DNA of 9,894 nt, taken from the NCBI GenBank assembly GCA_009843625.1, contig VYDD01000285.1:1-9894 (forward strand). The letters run 5' to 3'. The DNA comes from Gammaproteobacteria bacterium (GTDB taxonomy: Bacteria; Gemmatimonadota; Gemmatimonadetes; Longimicrobiales; Gaopeijiaceae). Below, piece by piece: positions 1 to 8,117 of this stretch. The position numbers were made by a program, and so were the translations under genes. Position 1 is the first letter of the stretch, and each line of letters opens with the position of its first letter. Under the pieces are notes generated by a model. That model had not been told where the DNA came from. It did not search any database and was given only the letters and a program-made list of their open reading frames with translations.

Positions 1-140
1 GTGTCGACGACTCCCAGTGCACGCGCCGCGGAGAGCGTGTGACCCGGACCCACCGGCATGCCGGCGGCGCGCAGCATGCGCACGAAATGGGCGACGTTTT
101 CGGCGAGCTTGCCGGGCGGGCTGATGGGCTTGGGGGCCAT
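1..140 (-). CDS. CoxE-like VWA-domain protein, N-terminal fragment (runs off left edge)
   Basis: The first 46 codons of a minus-strand gene, starting at an ATG at 140-138 and leaving the window at base 1. The visible peptide contains KLAENVAHFVRMLRAAG followed by MPVGPG and an Ala/Leu-rich helix. This resembles the start of CoxE-like proteins, which carry a von Willebrand factor A domain further downstream; that part is outside the window. CoxE homologues act with the MoxR-type ATPase CoxD, and in carboxydotrophs the pair matures the active site of CO dehydrogenase in the cytoplasm. A CoxD-like ATPase lies at 3220-4242 on the same strand, so the two probably work together although three envelope genes separate them. 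No good ribosome binding site is visible before the ATG, and no upstream in-frame ATG or GTG was found nearby. Assignment rests on about 45 residues. Confidence 0.7.
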   Translation of the reverse strand, partial: MAPKPISPPGKLAENVAHFVRMLRAAGMPVGPGHTLSAARALGVVD

Positions 141-203
141 GCCGGGCGAATCTAGAGGATGTACCTCATCTTGAGCGAGACCCATCCGCGCGATGGCGGT
201 AGT

Positions 204-1769
204 TCAGCCGCCTCGGGAGACGATCAGCCAGCGACCGTGGTAATCCGCCGGAAGGACGCCCTCCCGCACTACCGTCGAGCGCTCTCCCCCCGCGATGAAG
301 GTCACGCGGACATCCACACGCTCGATTCCCGGCGGAAGGCCGAAGTGGGCCGGCGCGGCGCCCTGCGAGCAGTAACCGCCTCCCGTGTCGATCAGGCGCG
401 TGCCCAGCAGCCTGCCGGTGTCGTGGTCGAGGAGCTGGACTTCCGCGCCGGGAACCACCGACCGTCCCGTGGCGTCGACGGCCGCGACCTGCAGTGAGCG
501 GGCCGCCGCGTCGGGGGCGAGCAGGTTGCGGTACAGATGGTGGGTGCCGCCGGCCTCGTCGTTATTGGCGATCGACAGGTCCAGGTCGCCGTCGCGGTCG
601 AAGTCCGCCCAGGCTACGCCGTGGCTGGGACCGTGCTCGAGGAGGTTCGCCGGGAGCGCGTTGTGGAAGCGGCCGCCTCCGGCGTTCATGAACAGGTGGT
701 CCTCGACCGCGGCGATGCCGGACAGGTAGGAGGTCACGACCAGATCGGGCAGGCCGTTGTGGTCAACGTCCCCCCAGACCGCCGAGGTGGAGTGGTAGTC
801 GACGCCCAGCGTGGCCGGATCGGTAACGTCCGTGAAGGTGCCGTCGCCGTTGTTGCTCCACAGGATGTCCGGGCCGTAGGTGGCAACGAACAGATCCAAG
901 TCGCCGTCGTTGTCGAAATCGGTCACCGCCGCGGCCACGCTGCCGTATTCCGCTCCCCTACCCGGGTGGTTGATGCCCAGCGCCGGGGCGACATCCACGA
1001 AGGTGCCGTCGCCCTCGTTGCGGTAGAAGGCGTCCTCGTCGCCGTTCTGGTTGGACACGTGCACATCCAGATCGCCGTCCCGGTCGTAGTCGAACCAGGC
1101 GACGCCGACGGTGCGGCGGGGGTCGCCCAGGCCCGACTCGGCGGTCACGTCGGTGAAGGTCCATGACGGAGCGTCTCCGGCCGCCGAGTCAACGCCCCCG
1201 TCCCGCGGAGCCCCGTTTTCGACCGGTGCCCCGTCGTTCCGGAACATCCGGTTGGGCTGATCACGCAGCGCGACGAAGAGGTCGAGGTCGCCATCCCCGT
1301 CGTAGTCGACCCAGCTCGGCTGGCGGCTGGTGCCCACCAGGTCCACGCCGAGACCGGGCGCCACGTCTGTGAAACGACCCCCGTCGTTGCGATAGAGCCG
1401 GTTCGGCGTGCCCTCCGCAACCGGATACCCGACGTAGAGATCGGGATCGCCGTCGCCGTCGTAGTCACCCCACGCTCCGGCGCGAGTGTCCTCGAGGTCC
1501 GCGAGCCCCACCTCCGCCGCCACGTCCACGAAGCGCCCACCATCGTTGCGATAGAGGCGATTCGGCGTGTAGCGCATCCCCACGAACAGGTCCAGATCGC
1601 CGTCGCCGTCGTAGTCGGCCCAGGAGTTGGTTTGGGCCCCTGGAGTCTCGAAGAGGTCCGGCTGCACCCGGTCGAACGCAACGGGGGTGAAGTCCGCGTC
1701 CGGAGCGGCACAAGCCGCTACACAGACCGCCAGAATGACCGGGACGCGCAGTCCATCTCTCGAATCCAG
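204..1769 (-). CDS. FG-GAP/VCBS repeat protein with C-terminal ASPIC/UnbV domain, probable lipoprotein
   Basis: Function unknown; ASPIC/UnbV repeat proteins are typically exported beta-propeller-like proteins. Seven repeats carry calcium-binding motifs of the DxDxDGDxD kind, such as DYDGDGDLDLFVG, at about 50-residue spacing (nucleotides about 1620 down to 567). A Gly/Ala/Asp-rich linker lies between repeats 3 and 4. The C-terminal about 100 residues end with GGGYCSQGAAPAHFGLPPG and an IERVDVRV strand, matching the ASPIC/UnbV pattern. The start is uncertain. The first conventional start is GTG at 1667, but the open frame upstream encodes a good lipoprotein signal, LRVPVILAVCVAACAAP, with lipobox VAAC (Cys codon 1712-1710). 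No ATG, GTG or TTG precedes it in frame. CTG at 1769 has GGGAG eight bases upstream and lies 4 bases after the previous stop; CTG at 1751 is the alternative. A frameshift near an out-of-frame ATG at 1756 is also possible. Confidence 0.85.
   Translation of the reverse strand: MDSRDGLRVPVILAVCVAACAAPDADFTPVAFDRVQPDLFETPGAQTNSWADYDGDGDLDLFVGMRYTPNRLYRNDGGRFVDVAAEVGLADLEDTRAGAWGDYDGDGDPDLYVGYPVAEGTPNRLYRNDGGRFTDVAPGLGVDLVGTSRQPSWVDYDGDGDLDLFVALRDQPNRMFRNDGAPVENGAPRDGGVDSAAGDAPSWTFTDVTAESGLGDPRRTVGVAWFDYDRDGDLDVHVSNQNGDEDAFYRNEGDGTFVDVAPALGINHPGRGAEYGSVAAAVTDFDNDGDLDLFVATYGPDILWSNNGDGTFTDVTDPATLGVDYHSTSAVWGDVDHNGLPDLVVTSYLSGIAAVEDHLFMNAGGGRFHNALPANLLEHGPSHGVAWADFDRDGDLDLSIANNDEAGGTHHLYRNLLAPDAAARSLQVAAVDATGRSVVPGAEVQLLDHDTGRLLGTRLIDTGGGYCSQGAAPAHFGLPPGIERVDVRVTFIAGGERSTVVREGVLPADYHGRWLIVSRGG
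1381..1616 (-). repeat. Near-identical DNA copies within the FG-GAP repeat gene
   Basis: Two stretches are duplicated between adjacent propeller repeats. Bases 1445-1466 and 1595-1616 are identical over 22 bases (offset 150), coding for the Asp-rich DYDGDGD loop. Bases 1382-1410 and 1541-1569 match at 26 of 29 positions (offset 159), coding for the TPNRLYRNDGG strand. The similarity at DNA level suggests recent duplication or gene conversion of repeats 1 and 2; the other repeats are more diverged. Confidence 0.7.
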
Positions 1770-1773
1770 CCGT

Positions 1774-2670
1774 CTATCTCCCGAACGAGTACGAGAAGTT
1801 GATCAGCGGCACGCAACAGCCCCCGTCGCCGTCGGCGATGGCACCCATGGCTCCGACTTCGGTGTTGAAGCGGTCGCCGATGATGCGGACTCCTCCCGAC
1901 AGGACGACGCCCACTGCGTCGGGAAGGACATAGTTCTCGGTGATGAGCTTGATCCTGCGGCTGACCCGGGTTTCGCCGCCCAGCATGAACGCCGGCTCGT
2001 TCAGGACCTCGTCTCCCGAATAGAAGTAGCCGATTCCCGCGGACAGGGCTCTTTCCGTGTCGCCGAACGTCGCTACCCCGTACGCGACCCCGACCACCTC
2101 GTCCTCGAAGAAGAAGGCGAGCGTTCCGACGGATGCCTGGACCTCGGCCTGCCGGATAATCTGGAACTTCGGACCCAGATAGAACGGCTCGAGCTCCCCG
2201 AAGAGAATGGGCGCCCCGCCTACGATGGTGAAGCGGTCGGTGATCCCGACCGCGGCGAACGGCAGGACGACCACGTAGGTGCCGATGTACGACTCACCAC
2301 CCCTGAGCGAGCGCCCGGTCGATGTGAAGAACAGCCGCGTACCGCCGGGATCCTCGGCCCAGAACTCGCCCTCCACCACCTGCCCGCTGGCCGGACGGAC
2401 AGCTTCGATCCCGGAACGTTCCACATCGAGGCGGGCCCCGCCCACGGTTTCGAAGACCACACGTTCCTCATCGAGTTCCACGACCTGCGCAAAGATCACC
2501 GAGCCGTCACCGAGCCGAACCTCGTAGATGGTGTCGCTCGGAGCCGGGATGTCGGGGAGCGCCTGAGCCTGGACTGCGGCCGGGAAGACGAATGCGGCCG
2601 CGAGAGCGGAAGCGGCGATGACAAGCACCGGCACCGGGACAACAGATGGAACTCGGCGCAAGCTGCGCAT
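1774..2670 (-). CDS. Exported protein of unknown function, probable outer-membrane beta-barrel
   Basis: A 298-residue protein of unknown function. The start is ATG at 2670-2668, preceded by GGAGG with a 4-base spacer; a longer open frame reaching 2829 has no such support. Residues 1-35 form a Sec signal peptide: RSLRR, a long hydrophobic stretch, then AAVQA before QALPD. Residues about 45-100 (IYEVRLGDGSVIFAQVVEL and following) look like a small beta-rich domain that often begins such proteins. The remainder alternates short hydrophobic strands and Gly/Asp turns (TYVVVLPFAAVGITDRFTI, PFYLGPKFQI, AGIGYFYSG) and ends in NFSYSFGR, which suggests a membrane barrel. A Cys-Cys pair lies near the C-terminus (GDGGCCVPLINF). 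It follows the small barrel-like gene after 115 bases and precedes the ASPIC/UnbV gene closely. Barrel topology is inferred from strand pattern only. Confidence 0.8.
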   Translation of the reverse strand: MRSLRRVPSVVPVPVLVIAASALAAAFVFPAAVQAQALPDIPAPSDTIYEVRLGDGSVIFAQVVELDEERVVFETVGGARLDVERSGIEAVRPASGQVVEGEFWAEDPGGTRLFFTSTGRSLRGGESYIGTYVVVLPFAAVGITDRFTIVGGAPILFGELEPFYLGPKFQIIRQAEVQASVGTLAFFFEDEVVGVAYGVATFGDTERALSAGIGYFYSGDEVLNEPAFMLGGETRVSRRIKLITENYVLPDAVGVVLSGGVRIIGDRFNTEVGAMGAIADGDGGCCVPLINFSYSFGR

Positions 2671-2716
2671 ATTTCCTCCGTGCAATCGATTCCGAGGATG
2701 CTGGAAGCCCTGTCCC

Positions 2717-2745
2717 AATACACTGCCGCAGGTCTGAGGGGCCAA
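2717..2745 (-). promoter_or_regulatory. Candidate sigma-70-type promoter before the exported barrel gene
   Basis: Read on the minus strand, TTGGCC (2745-2740) and TGTATT (2722-2717) are separated by 17 bases, each matching the consensus at 4 of 6 positions. Transcription would begin near 2710, about 40 bases before the ATG at 2670. It lies in the only sizeable gap (115 bases) between the ATPase-linked genes and the two left-hand envelope genes, so it could uncouple their expression from the hydroxylase operon. Weak evidence by motif only. Confidence 0.3.
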
Positions 2746-2762
2746 CCCGGCCAGTATCAGAC
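2732..2762. repeat. Inverted repeat (GTCTGA ... TCAGAC) overlapping the candidate -35
   Basis: A 6-base outer arm (GTCTGA/TCAGAC) encloses an inner GGCC/GGCC pair around a 5-base loop, with unpaired TACT and CC between the stems. No T-run follows on either strand, so it is not a standard intrinsic terminator. Its overlap with the candidate -35 box would suit an operator, or it may be an RNA hairpin in read-through transcripts. Confidence 0.35.
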
Positions 2763-2785
2763 AACCTGACGGAACGCTGCCGCAC

Positions 2786-3219
2786 TCAGAACGAGATGTA
2801 GCCCCCGATCTGGAACAGGACGAGCGCATCGTCGCTGTCTGCCAGCGACTGCCGGTCCAGGATCACGCGTCCGCCGTACCGCCGGCCGAGCGTCAGGCTG
2901 GCGCCGAGGGTAGGGAGGATATCGTCACCGTCGTAGGCGAGTCCCGCGCGCGCCGCTGGCCGCACGAGCCAATCGGCGCGTCCGAGCCGGACGGACAGGC
3001 CTCCCCGGCTGGTCGTGCCCGCGGCATCGATGCAGCGCCAGTTGTCCACGTTGGCGTACACCGACACCGGATCGGCGACGCGAGCCTGGACGCCAACGTA
3101 GTGCCCGGGACAGGCGATGCTGTTGCCGCCGTCGATACCCGCTTCAAGCATCAGCAATCCCGGCGCATCCTGGGCCCGTATCGGCGCAGCCAGCAGCAGG
3201 CACACGACCATCAGACGTT

Positions 3220-3223
<4 letters not shown>
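2786..3223 (-). CDS. Small exported protein, probable outer-membrane beta-strand protein
   Basis: A 145-residue protein that I do not recognise. It starts with MKRLMVVCLLLAAPIRA, a short signal peptide with likely cleavage after Ala17. The mature part is rich in alternating strands (VGVQARV, VSVYANVDNW, GGLSVRLGR, ARAGLAYD, LGASLTLGRRYGGRVIL) and ends FQIGGYISF; a terminal Phe is a common feature of outer-membrane barrels. Mature Cys38 and Cys64 could form a disulfide. Its ATG at 3223-3221 overlaps the ATPase stop in an ATGA junction, with GGAGG seven bases upstream inside the ATPase gene, so its translation is probably coupled to that gene. About 125 mature residues would make a small, perhaps eight-stranded, barrel. 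The coupling is seen; localisation is inferred. Confidence 0.8.
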
Positions 3224-4242
<1,019 letters not shown>

Positions 4243-4263
4243 CTGACGCTTCGCCGGACTCCG

Positions 4264-5058
4264 CTAGCCGCAGGCCTCCACGGCCCGCCTCGCCATCACC
4301 GTGACCAGATGGGCCCGGTACTCGGCGCCCGCCACGTTGTCGGACAGGAGCCCGTCCGAGGACACGCCGATGCCCGCCACCGCATCTGCCGAGAAGTCGT
4401 CCGCCAGCGCGGCCTCCATCTCCGCCACCCGGAAGACGCCCGCGCCCGCGCCGGTCACCGCGACCCGCACGCCGTCGTCACCCTGGGCCACCATGACCCC
4501 CGCGACCGCGTACTTCGACGCCGGGTTCTCGAACTTGGCGTACGCGGCCCGCGCCACGATGGGGAAGCACACGGCGGTTACCAGCTCATCCTCCTCGAGC
4601 GCGGTCTCGAACATCGACCCGAAGAAGTCGTCCGACGAGATCTTGCGCCGGTCGGTGATGATGGTTGCCCCCAGCCCGACGCACGCCGCCGGATAGTCGG
4701 CCGCCGGATCGTTGTGCGCCACCGAGCCACCGATGGTGCCGCAGTTGCGCACCTGCGGATCGCCGATGCGGCCGGCCATCGCCGCGAGCGCCGGGATGCG
4801 CTCCTGCACCACGCTCGACGCCGCAACCTGCGCGTGCGTGCAGCAGGCCCCGATCTTGAGGCAGTGCCCGTGATCCTCGATGTCGCTCAGTCCCGGCACG
4901 TTGCGCAGCGACACCAGATGGCTCGGCGCCGCCAAGCCCAGCTTCAAAACGGGCACGAGGCTCATCCCGCCCGCCAGTACCTTGCCGTCGTCCGCGCCCC
5001 TGAGGGCGCTCAGGACACCGTCAACCGAAGACGGTGCGTGATATTGGAAATCGTCCAC
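4264..5058 (-). CDS. FAD-binding medium subunit of a molybdenum hydroxylase (CoxM-like)
   Basis: A 264-residue flavoprotein subunit of the xanthine dehydrogenase/CO dehydrogenase family. It passes electrons from the [2Fe-2S] subunit through FAD to an acceptor. Two FAD-contact motifs are visible: AGGMSLVPVLKLGLA (residues 29-43) and CGTIGGSVAHNDPAADYPAA (106-125). The C-terminal half has the expected FENPASKYAVAGVMV segment of the CO dehydrogenase flavoprotein C-terminal domain. The length is slightly short for the family. Translation starts at GTG (5058-5056), with GGAGG five bases upstream inside the 12-base gap after the large-subunit stop, so it is almost certainly co-transcribed with it. 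The stop is TAG at 4266-4264. The redox role is secure from the family; the physiological electron acceptor is unknown. Confidence 0.94.
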   Translation of the reverse strand: MDDFQYHAPSSVDGVLSALRGADDGKVLAGGMSLVPVLKLGLAAPSHLVSLRNVPGLSDIEDHGHCLKIGACCTHAQVAASSVVQERIPALAAMAGRIGDPQVRNCGTIGGSVAHNDPAADYPAACVGLGATIITDRRKISSDDFFGSMFETALEEDELVTAVCFPIVARAAYAKFENPASKYAVAGVMVAQGDDGVRVAVTGAGAGVFRVAEMEAALADDFSADAVAGIGVSSDGLLSDNVAGAEYRAHLVTVMARRAVEACG

Positions 5059-5070
5059 TGTCGCCTCCGG

Positions 5071-7446
5071 TCAGTCCTGGGCCTGTGCGGCCTGAATCGC
5101 TTGCCAGACCCGCTCCGATGTCGCGGGCATCTCGATGTGGGTCACCCCCAGCGGGCTCAGCGCGTCGACCACCGCGTTGATCACCGCGGGCGGAACGCCG
5201 ATGGAGCCGACCTCGCCGACTCCCTTCACACCCAGCGGGTTATGCGTGCAGTGGGTGGTGTTGTGGTTGATGTTGAAGTTGGGCAGGTCGCCCGCGCGCG
5301 GCATGGTGTAGTTCATGTACGAACCGGTCACCAACTGGCCCTCCGCGTCGTACTCGCAGTGCTCGAGCAGCGCCTGTCCGATGCCGTGCGCCAGGCCGCC
5401 GTGCAGCTGCCCGTTCACGATCATGGGGTTGATGATGCGCCCTACGTCGTCGGCGCCCGTCACCGCCACCAGCTCCACCACACCCGTCTCCGGGTCCACC
5501 TCCACCTCGGCGACGTGGGTCCCCGCCGGGAAGGTGAAGTTGAGCGGATCGTAGAACGCGGTCTCCTCGAGTCCTGGCTCGAGCCCCTCGGGATAGTTGT
5601 GCGGGACGTAGGCGGTCAGCGCGACCTCGCCGATGCTCTTTGAGCGGTCGGTCCCGGCCACGGTGAAGTTGCCGTCGGCGAACTCGATGTCCTCCTCTGA
5701 AGCCTCAAGGAGATGCGCGGCGATCTTCTTGCCCTTGGCGATGACCTTCTGCACCGCGTTGTAGATGGCGGTGCCGCCCACCGCCAGCGAGCGCGACCCG
5801 TAGGTGCCCATGCCGAAGGGGATCGCGTTGGTGTCGCCGTGCACCACGTCGACGGCCTCGAAGTCCACGCCCAGCGTCTCGGCGACGATCTGGGCGAAGG
5901 TGGTCTCGTGTCCCTGCCCGTGGCTGTGGGTGCCGGTGAAGACCGACACCGAGCCCGTGGGATGCACGCGGACACTGCCTACCTCGTACAGGCCCGCGCG
6001 CGCGCCCAGCGATCCCACCACCGCCGAGGGCGCGATGCCGCACGCCTCGATGAAGGTGGAGATGCCGATGCCGCGCAGCTTGCCCCGGCCGGCCGCCTCC
6101 GACCGGCGCGCCTCGAAGCCGTCCCAGTCCGACGCCTCGAGGGCGAGATCGAGGGTGGCATCGTAGTCGCCCTGGTCGTACTGGAGCGCGACCGGCGTCT
6201 GGTAGGGGAATTCGCGGATGAAGTTGCGGCGCCGGATGTCGACCCGGTCGATGCCGGTCGCGGCCGCCGCCTTGTCGACCAGTCGCTCCAGCAGGTAGGT
6301 GGCCTCCGGGCGCCCCGCCCCCCGCAGCGCGTCCACCGGGACGGTGTTGGTGAACACCCCCTCGACCTCGCAGTAGATGGCGGGGGTCGTGTACGGCCCC
6401 GCGAACAGGATGCCGTACAGGTAGGTGGGCACGCAGGTCGCGAAGGTGGACAGGTACGCGCCCAGGTTGGCCTGGGTGGAGACCTTCAGCCCCACGAACT
6501 TGCCGTCCTCGTCGAGCCCCAGGGTGGCCGTGCTGATGTGGTCGCGGCCCTGGGTGTCGGAGACGAAGGCCTCCGAGCGGTCGGATGTCCACTTCACCGG
6601 CCGGCCCAGCCGGCCCGCGGTCCAGGTGATGATCGCCTCTTCCGCGTAGTGCGGAATCTTGGAGCCGAAGCCGCCCCCGACGTCGGGCGCCACGATGCGC
6701 AGCTTGTGCTCGGGCAGGCCGAGCACGAAGGCGCCCAGCAGCAGCCGGATCAGGTGCGGATTCTGGCTGGTGGTGTACAGGGTGTACACGTCCGTGGTCG
6801 GGTCGAAACTCCCGATGGCGGCGCGCGGCTCGATCGCGTTGGGGACCAGCCGCTGGTTCACCACGTCGATGGAGACCGTGTGGGCGGCGCCGGCGATGGC
6901 GTCCTCCGCAGCCGCACGGTCGCCCACCTCCCAGTCGTAGCACAGGTTGCCGTCGGCCTCGTCCCACACCAGGGGCGCGCCATCCGCGCGGGCGGCCTCG
7001 ATGGAGGCGGCCGCGGGCAGCTCCTGGTAGTCGATGTCGATCAGGGCGGCCGCCTCGCGCGCCTGGTCGCGGGTCTCGGCGACCACGATGGCCACGATCT
7101 CGCCCACGTGGCGCACCTTGCCGATGGCCATGGCCGGATGCGCGGGCTCCACCATGGGCGACCCGTCCTTGGAGTGGATCAGCCACCCGGTCGGGATGCC
7201 GCCCACGCCCTCCATGTCGGGCCCGGTGAACACCGCGTGCACCCCCGGCGCCGCCTCCGCCGCGCTGATGTCGACGCTGCCCAGGTTCGCATGCGCGACC
7301 GTCGAGCGCAGCAGGTGGGCGTACAGCTGCCCGGGCAGGTTGATGTCGTCGGTGTAGCGGCCGCGCCCGGTGAGGAAGCGCGCGTCCTCCTTGCGCTTCA
7401 GCGACGCGCCGATGAAGCCGGTTCCATTGCTGCCGTTGTCGCTCAT
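5071..7446 (-). CDS. Molybdopterin-binding large subunit, form II CoxL-like
   Basis: The 791-residue catalytic subunit of a molybdenum hydroxylase; the family hydroxylates or oxidises small substrates at a molybdopterin cytosine dinucleotide centre in the cytoplasm. Visible motifs are the N-terminal GRGRYTDDINLPGQLYA, the cofactor-binding GGGFGSK, HGQGHETTFAQIVAE, DTNAIPFGMGTYGSRS, and KGVGEVGSIG near the C-terminus with the likely catalytic Glu745. The active-site loop reads ALRGAGR (residues 373-379). Form I CO dehydrogenases have AYRCSFR with a copper-binding Cys; form II proteins usually have AYRGAGR. This protein is therefore form II-like, with Leu374 in place of Tyr, and its substrate cannot be named from sequence. 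The start is ATG at 7446, overlapping the small-subunit stop as ATGA, with GGAGG six bases upstream. The open frame continues to 7512, but that extension is Arg/His-rich and lies inside the small-subunit gene. Confidence 0.95.
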   Translation of the reverse strand: MSDNGSNGTGFIGASLKRKEDARFLTGRGRYTDDINLPGQLYAHLLRSTVAHANLGSVDISAAEAAPGVHAVFTGPDMEGVGGIPTGWLIHSKDGSPMVEPAHPAMAIGKVRHVGEIVAIVVAETRDQAREAAALIDIDYQELPAAASIEAARADGAPLVWDEADGNLCYDWEVGDRAAAEDAIAGAAHTVSIDVVNQRLVPNAIEPRAAIGSFDPTTDVYTLYTTSQNPHLIRLLLGAFVLGLPEHKLRIVAPDVGGGFGSKIPHYAEEAIITWTAGRLGRPVKWTSDRSEAFVSDTQGRDHISTATLGLDEDGKFVGLKVSTQANLGAYLSTFATCVPTYLYGILFAGPYTTPAIYCEVEGVFTNTVPVDALRGAGRPEATYLLERLVDKAAAATGIDRVDIRRRNFIREFPYQTPVALQYDQGDYDATLDLALEASDWDGFEARRSEAAGRGKLRGIGISTFIEACGIAPSAVVGSLGARAGLYEVGSVRVHPTGSVSVFTGTHSHGQGHETTFAQIVAETLGVDFEAVDVVHGDTNAIPFGMGTYGSRSLAVGGTAIYNAVQKVIAKGKKIAAHLLEASEEDIEFADGNFTVAGTDRSKSIGEVALTAYVPHNYPEGLEPGLEETAFYDPLNFTFPAGTHVAEVEVDPETGVVELVAVTGADDVGRIINPMIVNGQLHGGLAHGIGQALLEHCEYDAEGQLVTGSYMNYTMPRAGDLPNFNINHNTTHCTHNPLGVKGVGEVGSIGVPPAVINAVVDALSPLGVTHIEMPATSERVWQAIQAAQAQD

Positions 7447-7916
7447 GACCCACCTCCCATCGCGTCCGCGCCGGCCATGACGGCCTTCACGATGTTGTGG
7501 TAGCCGGTGCACCGGCAGAAGTTGCCGTCGAGCCAGTGCCGGACCTCACCCTCGCTCGGGTTCGGATTTCGGTTGACCAGGTCGATGGCGCTCATCACCA
7601 TCCCGGGCGTGCAGAACCCGCACTGCAGCCCGTGGTGCTCCCGGAAGGCCTCCTGCATCGGATGCAGGTCCGCGCCGTTGGCGAGCCCTTCGATCGTGGT
7701 CACGTCCGCCCCGTCGGCGTCCACCGCGAGGCAGGTACAACTCTTCACGGACTGGCCGTTCATGTGAACGACACAGGCACCGCACTGGCTCGTGTCGCAC
7801 CCCACGTGAGTCCCGGTCAGCGCCAGTTGCTCGCGCAGGAAGTCGACCAGGAGGGTGCGGCCCTCGACATCCGCCGAGCGCGAAACCCCGTTTACCGTCA
7901 TCGTTACCGCGGGCAT
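7443..7916 (-). CDS. [2Fe-2S] small subunit of a molybdenum hydroxylase (CoxS-like)
   Basis: The 157-residue iron-sulfur subunit, which relays electrons from the Mo site to FAD. The plant-type ferredoxin cluster uses Cys40, Cys45, Cys48 and Cys60 (GCDTSQCGAC then 11 residues and Cys). The second cluster uses Cys99, Cys102, Cys134 and Cys136 (CGFCTPGM ... FCRCTGYHNI). All eight ligands are present and the length is normal for the family. The start is ATG at 7916-7914, preceded by AAAGGAGG with a short spacer of about 4 bases. The frame extends 14 codons upstream to an ATG at 7958, but the strong ribosome binding site and the family N-terminus (TMTVNG) favour 7916. It is the first gene of the operon, and a candidate promoter lies just upstream. 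There is a 4-base overlap with the large-subunit gene. Confidence 0.96.
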   Translation of the reverse strand: MPAVTMTVNGVSRSADVEGRTLLVDFLREQLALTGTHVGCDTSQCGACVVHMNGQSVKSCTCLAVDADGADVTTIEGLANGADLHPMQEAFREHHGLQCGFCTPGMVMSAIDLVNRNPNPSEGEVRHWLDGNFCRCTGYHNIVKAVMAGADAMGGGS

Positions 7917-7940
7917 CGATCCTCCTTTCGCAAGATGAGG

Positions 7941-7969
7941 ATGCATCAACAAAAGCATCGACTAGTCAA
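7941..7969 (-). promoter_or_regulatory. Candidate promoter of the molybdenum hydroxylase operon
   Basis: On the minus strand TTGACT (7969-7964) is a good -35 box. Seventeen bases on, the -10 position reads ATGCAT (7946-7941), a poor match, so the call is weak. This is the least GC-rich part of the window and sits in the 263-base divergent region ahead of the small-subunit gene. An alternative pair, TTGCGT (8045-8040) and GATAAA (8023-8018) with a 16-base spacer, lies about 75 bases further upstream. The 8-base palindrome GACTAGTC overlaps the first -35 box. Confidence 0.3.
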
Positions 7970-8117
7970 ATTTCACGGGCGTCGTTCTGCCGTATCGACG
8001 CTACCGGTCCCGCCGAGTTTATCTAGGGTATCGCCGCTGACGCAATCTTTGTTGCCGCGCCGCGCCGCCCTACGTTGGCGGCAGCCTGCTCCTTCCCTGG
8101 GGACGTGCGCTCGTGCC

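Noticed and set aside
537..1166. A 209-codon plus-strand frame rich in valine opposite the FG-GAP repeats
   Set aside because: Its repeated VQVAVAV-type units are the reverse complement of the Asp-rich repeat loops of the real gene.
560..1620. Regularly spaced repeats that could suggest a CRISPR-like array
   Set aside because: The repeats are in frame, encode DxDxDGD loops of FG-GAP units, and the intervening sequences are homologous rather than unique spacers.
2671..2829. N-terminal extension of the 298-residue barrel protein up to 2829
   Set aside because: The extension is Cys/Ser/Arg-rich, overlaps the upstream gene, and the ATG at 2670 has both GGAGG and an immediate signal peptide.
5713..7503. 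A 596-codon plus-strand open frame opposite the large subunit
   Set aside because: It mirrors the codon structure of the well-supported large-subunit gene, is full of Val/Gly/Arg/Asp/His, and has no domain of its own.
4264..7916. Calling the cluster an aerobic CO dehydrogenase
   Set aside because: The large subunit lacks the copper-binding cysteine of form I enzymes, and form II members are not reliably CO-oxidising, so only the enzyme family is assigned.
7917..7958. 14-codon extension of the [2Fe-2S] subunit to an ATG at 7958
   Set aside because: The AAAGGAGG ribosome binding site sits inside the extension directly before ATG 7916, and the family N-terminus begins there.
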